The notes beneath the pieces were generated by a model that saw only the letters and a list, made by a program, of their open reading frames with translations, searched no databases and was not told the origin of the DNA. Shown piece after piece: positions 56,601-64,000 of a stretch of DNA of 64,000 nt. The stretch lies in the NCBI GenBank assembly GCA_030248295.1, contig JASANH010000626.1, positions 806,001 through 870,000 of the forward strand. Reading direction: 5' to 3'. The translations under genes were made by a program, and so were the position numbers. Position 1 is the first letter of the stretch, and each line of letters opens with the position of its first letter. This DNA comes from Mesodorylaimus sp. YZB2_4. Taxonomy: Eukaryota; Nematoda; Enoplea; Dorylaimida; Dorylaimidae.

Positions 56601-59600
56601 ATGATTGGAACTACGACTTGGCCGTATTCGATTTCCAAAGTTCTGAAGAATGTCTGAACGCCCTTTACATAGGACCTGTGAGCTTCGTTCAACAAATCCA
56701 CTATGTTGGTCAGTTTGCCCACGTATTGCATAATGTTGAGGTCCAGGAGAGTGGACAGTTCCTCACGTTCAACTTTAAACCACGCTCTGGTGTCAGACTA
56801 GAAAGGAAACTAAGCTTCATTGACCTTGGAAACCCCTGTCTCACAGTCAGCTGGTGGGATAGTAGAGCTCAATCGCTGAAGACTCGTTGTTAGAGAAGAG
56901 CTTGTCCGAGATCTAACCTGGCTTTCAGCTGTCTCACCTCGATCATTTTCATTAGCAAGAACCGGAAATGAAAGAAAGGTTTTTTTGTCTTGCCCCAAAG
57001 CCATAATTCCATTCGGCAAAGTTCCATGCAGAATTCGTTTAACTTTTTTCCAAATGCCTCCAAGCCATGTTCGGAGCAAGGAGGAAAGAATCGAATACGA
57101 TGGGGTGACAACGTGTTCAAATAGTAGTTCAGGAATGGAATAGTGCGGTCGTATAAGTACTCGATCTAAAATGGTCTAAACGGGCACGGTCCTGTCTCCA
57201 GATAGGCATGCTCACTTACATGGTAATACGGACACGGGGTTTTCATCGTGGTGGGCGAGACTTCGGGGGACGGGTACTCGAACTCGATACCAAATGGGTG
57301 AGGTGTTTCAGTGTAGCTGCATCTTACACGCTCCAGTGCGAACTGGAATGCTTGGTCACTGATGGCCAGCTCGGTGTCGAGTGTGTGCCACTCCAAGAGT
57401 ACCGAAAGGTTACTGCAATCGAATGGTTACAACTTGATGTGTAAAGCTTGAATAGACAGAATCTCATAGCTTGGGATAAATATCAATCATGTGTGGCTCT
57501 CTCACACTTGCCATGTGCAGTATTGCAATTTGTCGGTAAGAGCAATATGGGCCCCCCCCCCCCCCCCCCCAAGGCGCACGTTTTTGTGTTTGACCTCAAA
57601 TTATAAGATGTTTTCTATTCAAGCTTTATTGCCGTAAGCTTCTGTTATTGCATTGTGTGCGTTGAGCACGATGCGTACACATTCCTTACATGACGTGTCT
57701 GGTCAGGCGAGTGAAGTTATTCGAAATAAGGAATTGTTCCAAAATAGCATCGCTGCAGTCAGGTAAGTCGCCCCCGTATGTGCACACGCGGTCGTATTTC
57801 TGCAAGATAGGACCAAAACGGATTTAGAAAGGCGTCAAAGGAGGACTGATTTAGTGATAAGATAAGAGTCAGAGTCGAGGCGCTGACTTCAATGTGATAA
57901 TTGGTTCATACGAAGCCGGGCGGGGAAGGAAAATTCGCGACCTGGAAGATGCTGATCTAGTGCTTACCTGATGCTGACGCATGGCGTTATGGAGATGAAA
58001 GCGTCGAATGACGGACGCGACGTCGTCCAATGTAATCACGTGGTCCGCTTCAGGAAGTTCTTGGGCGCAGCTGTTCTAAAAAAAGGCTCTTTCATGGAAA
58101 GACTGTCAAGTTTTGTGGCGTGAAAAAAGTTTGAGACGTCAGCTATGATCGCAAAACCACGTATACTATGAACAGATTGCAAGAAACGCCCGTCAGGCGA
58201 GACCAGGAACATGATCCTTTCAATGAAGCATAGTGCAGTACTTACAGCCTTCGATGCCAAGCGTAGTTTCAAGCGAATCAGGCCAGCTGAATTGGAAAAT
58301 GACACGAATTCGGTCAATCCAGATTTCTTTCTGACGATTGGCACAAGTTTCTCGCACATGCGATTGACTGGTAGTTCCTAAAATACCTATACTTTCGTCG
58401 CACAAGTGCCACGTTAGCATCGGCATCACATACCCGCAAAGACACACTGCACGTTCCAATGAGTTCCTCCGAAGCCTTGCAATTGCACGACTGGCTGTAA
58501 GTTTTTGTGAAAGCAGAGACAACGCTGAAATTTGCAATTTGGTGCTGAGGTTTCTAACATGAACAAAGATTTGCTCACTTTTTCAAAGCACCGACAGTTA
58601 TACTCTCTTTTCTACCATGAATGTTCGGCATACTGCCAGTAGCAGTAGGACTAAGACTCGGAGACCGCAACCTTAGGTAGGAGACCAAACTGTTGTTGCC
58701 AATACATTCCGATCTGAGCACATTGATCATTAGATTCTGTTTTCGCTCAGTGCCGAGATAGCTAAAACGTCGCAGTTGTCTCTTGCTCACTCTTGCTTAC
58801 TGTCCTTGTTCAGTTATTGTTTGAGAATCTCATATTCTCAGTAGTGATCGTCCCATTCGCGCTCTACCGCAGGTATGCGCACTCGAGGATGAAGGGACTT
58901 CTTCCTAGCATCAATATCTTGACCTAAAACCCCACTTACAAATGAAATTCTTCATTCCACCTCGGTGACTCTGGGTCCTGCATGAACAGGCAGCTCGAAT
59001 ATTGCAACTGTGGATCGAAAACGTCAGAAAGTCGTGGCATTGCATCTGTTTAAAAGTGCAGTTAAAAAGTAAAAAGATTTGCCGCTCAACTTCCACCTTT
59101 TTCTTACCAACATTGCTTGAAATGTAGCCCAGAAAACTATCGCTTAGTTTTCTCTGAGGCTGCGCTGGAACTTGTAGTCCAGTTAAATGCGAAACTCCTT
59201 TTTTGGTGGCAGTCAGAGTGCAATATGGACACACGTGGCTGCACCCCACATTGGTTATGTTCCGACCTTCGATCAGTGTCACGTACAGTTCAAATTCGGG
59301 CTGTAAATCAGAGCAGTGAGGTGCAGGAAAAAGTAATGAAAACAAGTCGTACCTTATTAGCGCTTTCTTCCTCCACAATCACTTTGTGCGTCTTCTCATC
59401 AAATTCGAAAACCTACAAGGCAAACTTGACATCAAATCGAGAAGCAGCGGATTTCGGCGAATAACAGGCAAACTGGAAATTGATCTCACCTCTTTCAAGT
59501 ATGACAATAGCTCGTCTGGTCGACATCCAACTCTGCGATCAGGAGTCGAATTAATAATGCTGCTTACAATATTCCTGTACACGTGGTTGCTGATGTAGTT

Positions 59601-59606
59601 GCTCAT
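53601..59606 (-). CDS. Unc13-4/BAIAP3-type priming protein (C2-MUN-C2)
   Basis: About 24 exons (minus): 59606-59490, 59412-59353, 59300-59108, 59045-58940, 58524-58434, 58377-58246, 58075-57968, 57799-57690, 57412-57220, 57165-56938, 56797-56376, 56215-56095, 56039-55971, 55915-55841, 55782-55696, 55643-55467, 55407-55291, 55233-55206, 55160-about 54964, 54922-54725, 54670-54509, 54453-54357, 54303-53875 and 53813-53601; about 1240 codons. The N-terminal VYRNIVSS-DELLSYLKEVFEFDE box and the following C2 domain (ELYVTLIEGRNI, PRWNEEFHF, EELIGTCSVSLR) match Munc13-4/BAIAP3. A long alpha-helical MUN region follows, then a second C2 (SDLAGMTFVHLG) and LKQRRTWDPLANEFIRQW at the end. Such proteins prime vesicles for SNARE fusion in secretion. 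The first C2 loop reads TNVGCSHVCPYC, without calcium-ligand aspartates. The frame slips by one base near 54130 in the second C2 domain. A 41-base intron before exon 20 is the least certain. Confidence 0.85.
57551..57570. repeat. Poly-C tract in Unc13-4 intron
   Basis: About 20 C residues in a row (20 G on the coding strand) in the intron between exons 8 and 9. Confidence 0.8.
58874..58898 (+). repeat. 25-base motif shared with the left-end element
   Basis: TATGCGCACTCGAGG then ATGAAGGGAC matches bases 373-397, inside the inverted-repeat element at the left end, at 24 of 25 positions. It lies in the intron between Unc13-4 exons 4 and 5, so this may be a fragment of the same transposon family. 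Confidence 0.45.
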
Positions 59607-60398
59607 GGTACAACAGGGGGCGGCTTTACTACATGTACAAAGGGCGGAGTGGCACGACGAAAGAACTTGAACTGACTTGAGCCATTTCGATGTCGAGATA
59701 AGGGCGCTTGTGTACAAAGCCGCATTATTTACTTTTTGATATACCAATCGCACAATCAAGCACAATCCTGTTCTTAATCCGATTATGAATCTCAAGTCAC
59801 GTAAGAGCTCGAAGGGAGCACAGGTTGAATGTGAGAAGAAAAAACTATGGGTTGTTGGAAATGCGTATGATGGTCAGATTTAGGAAACTGTTTTGGGTGC
59901 ATAGTGCAAGCTACTTGTTTGGAGTCCAGAGACGCAGATAGGCGCAAAGCACGTCATCAACCTGTCGCTTCTGAACATTGAGATAAGTGTGACTATACGT
60001 GCAAATCGGCATTTCCAAAAAGATCCCTGTGGATTCATCAGCGAAAGCTTTAAGCAGGGCGCCTATGCAGGATTGTCATCTCTCATGACCTTCTCCCAAA
60101 CAGCCGTGTTTGAAACGTTGTTTCGTTGACCATTCTGTGCTCCTGCTTGTCCCATACTGCATTTCTGATAACCACTGATCAAAGTCACATGCTGCTTCTC
60201 GACGGCAGATCAGTTGACTGCTTGCAGCTGATTTTGGCGCACAGGTCATTTCCCACCGCTTGCCGCGCTCTCCTGCTTGTTTTGATCCCTGGCCGTCACC
60301 ATGGTAACAATGATCTCGACGTATGATGGGAGTGCTTGCGAATCATCTTTATTTTTAGTCGCTACAAATTGCGGCTGTTGGTCAAACCAAGATCGATT
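59607..60398. promoter_or_regulatory. Divergent region between Unc13-4 and nephrocystin-1
   Basis: About 790 bases. It may hold a first nephrocystin-1 exon, because ATGATCTCGAC/gtatga near 60311-60321 and a TTTTTAG acceptor near 60352-60358 would join in frame to the start exon. No other coding sequence was seen. Confidence 0.35.
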
Positions 60399-63010
60399 AT
60401 GAACCCATCGTCATTGTCACTGAGTCGAGCAGAAAGCTATGAGAGGTAAGCGACGTATTATATGGTGCAGTAGATGGCACGGACATTCTTCGTCATGTTT
60501 AGATCAGCAACTGGTGGAGACCGAGTGGAGGGCGAGGAGTACAGTGGGCATCATTACGAATACGCTGATGACGAGGAAGATGAGTCTGCTGAAGATGTAC
60601 GATCAACAATGTATCGATTCGGAGTCTATTTCCTCCATTCTCTGTTCAGGTTCATCAACTGGCCGCCGTCGGCGATTACACTGCGACTACAGCGGGGGAC
60701 TTGTCTTTCAAGAGGAACGACGTATTCACCGTGGTTGCAACCAGGTCCCTGACAAGAGTTTCACTCACTCATTGTCAATCACTAATCTTCATTTTAATCG
60801 CAGGCCAGACGGCTGGTTGGTGGTGGAGAATAAGCGAGGCGAACGAGGATTAGTGCCATCCAATTACATGAAGGTACACTCACTCGCAGACCTCCACTGC
60901 TCATGCTGACCACCAATCGGGTTTGCAGGTTCACAGTCGCTATGAAGAAATATCTGCTGCGGATGGTAAGACCTACTGTTTGTTATGGAACTTGATCCAA
61001 AGACCCTTGCTTTCAGCGCGCAGACCAACTGCCAAGGTTGAGTAAGTACAGCAGTAGAGGCGTCCATTTGAGATTTGCTTACAAATGCTCCGTTTTAGGT
61101 ATCTTGGAATTTACAGAGTCATGGTAGGTGTTGTTTCTTTGTTTCTTGCTGACGTTACTGACACGTGGAAATCGCTGCCCTGTTTACAGGCGGACATCTC
61201 AGACGATCTCGACGCGGCTGGTCAACTTCCCAAAGGCACGAGGCCATCGTCGCTGTATAAGCTGCAAAGAGACAGTATGTCCGCCCTTTCTCGCCTGTAT
61301 AGAAACCTACCTGCTAAGTATGTATCATCTTTATCAGATCCTCGTTTATCAATCGAATATCACATTCTACCCAAATTGAGCAAATCTGGCATAGGCTTCC
61401 ACGACCTGTATTGGAATCCTGAAGCGAATAAGGTGGGTTGTTTTATCCCTGCTTATCTTCTTTCCTCTCAGCGCAGTTTTACTTCCTGCAGCTGCGCAAA
61501 CGGAAAGTCCGTTTCAACAAGCTATTCGAATTGCTGCGATGCGAGAACTTGCAGTTCGATAGTGGCAAATTGGATGTGATCAGTCCTTTCGTTCGCTTTT
61601 GCCTTTTTGACGGAACGAGAATATTGAGCAACGTTCATCATATCAAGGCTCAGTACGATAAGAAGAAACCTGCATTGTGGACATTCCTGGGAAAAGTAAG
61701 GCGTAGCTGTTTTTTTATGTGGCCTTTTTACCTATCAATTCCTTCAAGCTTGGTCTCAACCATTCTTGTAATGAATTGCGATCGTTTTTCGTCCGATCAA
61801 ATTTTGCCACAAACGACGCTCGTCTCTTGGTGGAATTGGGGTTCAGCTACCTGAGCGCAGTGAGTACATCAACTCGTGTCCTGACTGACACCTTTCTCGC
61901 AGAACCAGTGGTCACTTTCAGAACAAGGAATATGGTGAACTTACGATTGGATGGACCAAGCTGCCCTTGCTGAACGAGTCCGGACTAGTCCAGCTGCAAG
62001 AGAACAAGTGTGGTGATGCCTTGGGGGCTTTCTCTTCCATGAACACATTGTGTCTCTTTGCTGCAGGCAACTGAGAATCCAGCTGACACCAGGCACGCCA
62101 TTCGATCACGCTGCTTTTGACGCTGCCGTGGTCGAAGAGGTGTCTTTGGTTAAGAACTTGGTGGGCGTGAATAAGGTGCCCTGTATCGTCTTTCGTGTTA
62201 CATCACCGACGGAAAAACAATTGCAGCTGCTGGAGTAGGGTACATATGCGTTCGCCAGACAGCCACTATATTTGTCTGCATTTCAGCTCGGGTCCCGATA
62301 CACTCATTTGGAACACGATTTTTCTGGACTACTTATTTTGGTATCGTCGGTATGCGGGCCAAATTATGCTTCACGATAAGATTCAACAGGAGGGCGGCAG
62401 TAAGCATTTTGAAGGCTCTATTAGGAGAGTCGTAGCAAGATTACTTTCCAGCATTGGTCTCTGATGCGTTTCTCGCCTCGTTTCCTAAGGTGGCTGCTGA
62501 TCCCGATATCATGGATGTCATGAACGTAAGGGCAGATGGTGCTCGAGCTCCAAGCTTAACGTCAGTCTTTGCAGGTTCTGTGGTCCGAGCATGCAAAGAC
62601 CATCAGTACTGCTGATCACGTAAGTAAGCTAATTTCATCCGCGTTGATCTCGTCTACCTATTTGATAGCATTGAGCTTAGAACAACCTTTTAGAGATCCG
62701 AAGAGCGAATGTCGTCCATCTTCTCTCAGTTCTTTATCTCGACTGGATTCGCATTGCTGCAAAGCGTGTACACCTCGAGCTGGGCTTACCTAACTAATCC
62801 AGCTTTATTGGATGTAAGCTGCTATTCTACTTGTCAGTTTTCCCTTGTTGTACAAATAACATATTTTAGAGAAAGAAGGGCGATTTTCGAGAGTTTGTGA
62901 AAGTGTATCGCGAAACCAAAGACTCGGTCACTTGGCTGACAACGAAGCTCGCCGCCCCGTTGAATATGCGCCAAATTTTTGTTGACCTAAGCGATGTGTA
63001 TGCGGACTGA
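60399..63010 (+). CDS. NPHP1: Nephrocystin-1 (ciliary transition zone)
   Basis: Exons 60399-60445, 60503-60596, 60650-60744, 60804-60873, 60929-60965, 61017-61041, 61099-61123, 61190-61432, 61492-61695, 61749-61840, 61903-62007, 62067-62234, 62287-62399, 62452-62525, 62575-62619, 62694-62813 and 62870-63010 join in frame to 565 residues. An acidic N-terminus (ADDEEDESAED) leads into an SH3 domain (AVGDYTATTAGDLSFKRND, GWLVV, GLVPSNYM). The nephrocystin homology region follows: GIGFHDLYWNPEANK, FVRFCLFDGTRILSNVHHIK, YGELTIGWTKLPLLNESG and FRVTSPTEKQLQLL. NPHP1 joins NPHP4 and NPHP8 at the transition zone of cilia. The N-terminal coiled coil of the human protein (732 residues) was not found. 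The end of exon 10 uses a weak gttcag donor; the strong gtgagt site 19 bases on would break the frame. Confidence 0.88.
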
Positions 63011-63675
63011 TCTGATCGTTCAATCATGTTGTGTGTGCTGGGGCATGGTTTAATTTAGCCTTTGCTTTGTTTTATTTTCGTGCTGTGGGTGAGTGACCGT
63101 TTGAGTGACCACCACGTTTCGCTGTGCAAGGGTTTCCATTTGCATTGTCTGTACCGGCGAAATGAAATGTACTTTCAGATAAATCGAGGACTGTTTTCAG
63201 AAAACGGTCAAGTTTTCTCAGCTAACGAAGCACCAAGCTCTATAGGTACGGCACCATAACTGAGCACGTGCTGCTTGGTGCTCTCTTTCAAAGATAATGT
63301 ACAATAGGTACTGGGAGTGAATCTATAATAATGGCAGTGGTGCCAAGATTTTCCAGTGGCACACAATACAGTCATTGTAAGAGGTCGCTAAGGCGGGATA
63401 AACAAACTATAGTGACCTACCTTTGGAAGATCAGGGAAAGCAACAGTCGCATGGTAGCCTCTATCATATAATGAGGTTAAAAATTAAAGTTGGTCGCGCC
63501 AGCAGCATTCCTGTCGTTCACGTTGCTGTGCAACTGATGCTTATGAGGAATTCGATTTTACTGTAGTGCTCTGAGCAGTTGTGTGACCCGTTGATGCCCG
63601 CTCTCGTCAGTCATTGGAAGTCGACAGTTCATGCCGAAAGGTTAGCGACATCGAAGTGAAGCCTGATTGTGGGAA
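63011..63675. other. Spacer downstream of nephrocystin-1
   Basis: It holds the NPHP1 3' UTR and the promoter of the last gene. No coding sequence was recognised. Confidence 0.35.
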
Positions 63676-64000
63676 ATGATGACCCAAACCAAACTGTGTA
63701 CACTGCTGTTTCTGTTCGCCGTGTGCGTGACCGTAGTTAATTCCCAAGTTCAAAGTACGAGCTTGCAGCAAGAAGTATTCCGCTTCGACAGCGCAGCCAA
63801 TCGAAGTAAGTTTTTTTATTCCCACAGCTTTTTCCGAATTCCGTAAGCACGCATGTTGCGCTTTTAGCCATAGCACGCTGTCCAACAGGGCAAGGTCTGA
63901 CCTGGGCGAATGTGACATGGAAGAAAGGTGGCATCCGTCCGGGATACTATGTCCCAAGGGGAAGGAAAGCATCGTTCGATGAATGCGTCAGGGAATGCGG
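63676..64000 (+). CDS. Secreted cysteine-containing protein, 5' part (cut by window end)
   Basis: Exon 1 (63676-63805) encodes a signal peptide (MMTQTKLCTLLFLFAVCVTV, then VNSQ) and a short mature N-terminus. A CGAA/gtaagt donor and a CTTTTAG acceptor join it in frame to exon 2 (63868 onward), which reads ARCPTGQGLTWANVTWKKGG and ASFDECVREC before the window ends. The DECVREC phrase recalls PAN/apple domains, where such cysteines open the fold, but too little is visible to decide. Start choice: two ATGs in tandem, at 63676 and 63679. Confidence 0.6.

Overview
The window is nuclear DNA of a multicellular animal. Nearly all genes are split by very short GT-AG introns, mostly 45-60 bases, while a few introns are long and filled with repeats. 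The gene set is metazoan: dystroglycan, an Unc13-4/BAIAP3 protein, an ankyrin/SOCS-box protein, two RING/B-box/coiled-coil proteins, a C-type lectin, a rhodopsin-class GPCR, a DEG/ENaC relic, and the ciliary genes KIF3B and nephrocystin-1. It therefore comes from a ciliated animal with a compact genome. I cannot name the phylum from sequence alone. All functions were assigned by reading the translated exons; no database was searched.

Layout. 1-7.7 kb: last exon of one adenosine kinase, a complete second adenosine kinase (+), then a secreted C-type lectin and an ASB-type protein (both -). 8-13.4 kb: two adjacent TRIM-like paralogues (-). 13.9-17.6 kb: TRAP-gamma/SSR3 and a SPIN90/NCKIPSD-like protein (+). 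18-22.3 kb: a DNAJB9-like ER J-protein (-) head-to-head with a diverged J-protein paralogue (+) whose last intron is 1.7 kb of repeats. 22.9-26.6 kb: dystroglycan (-). 26.6-39.5 kb: gene-poor accessory stretch with a secreted furin-like cysteine-rich protein, a broken DEG/ENaC copy, a broken coding-like tract that could be an old viral capsid copy, SINE pieces, a 21-bp hairpin and homopolymer G/C runs. 39.5-43.1 kb: KIF3B (+). 44.4-46.1 kb: coiled-coil protein (+). 47.2-48.3 kb: intronless GPCR (+). 49.3-51.6 kb: TPRKB/Cgi121 (-). 52.0-53.4 kb: ribosomal protein eL15 (+). 53.6-59.6 kb: Unc13-4/BAIAP3 (-). 60.4-63.0 kb: nephrocystin-1 (+). 63.7-64 kb: start of a secreted protein cut by the window end.

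Genes with linked roles: SSR3 and the two J-proteins act at or in the ER. KIF3B and nephrocystin-1 serve intraflagellar transport and the transition zone. TPRKB and eL15 belong to translation. Nothing looks like a bacterial-style operon.

Most noteworthy observations: strong splice-acceptor motifs only 3-40 bases upstream of at least nine start codons, which suggests leader exons or spliced-leader trans-splicing; a terminal-inverted-repeat element and a tRNA-derived SINE family; Unc13-4 C2 domains without the usual calcium-binding aspartates; and the two decayed coding tracts at 34.5-38.9 kb.
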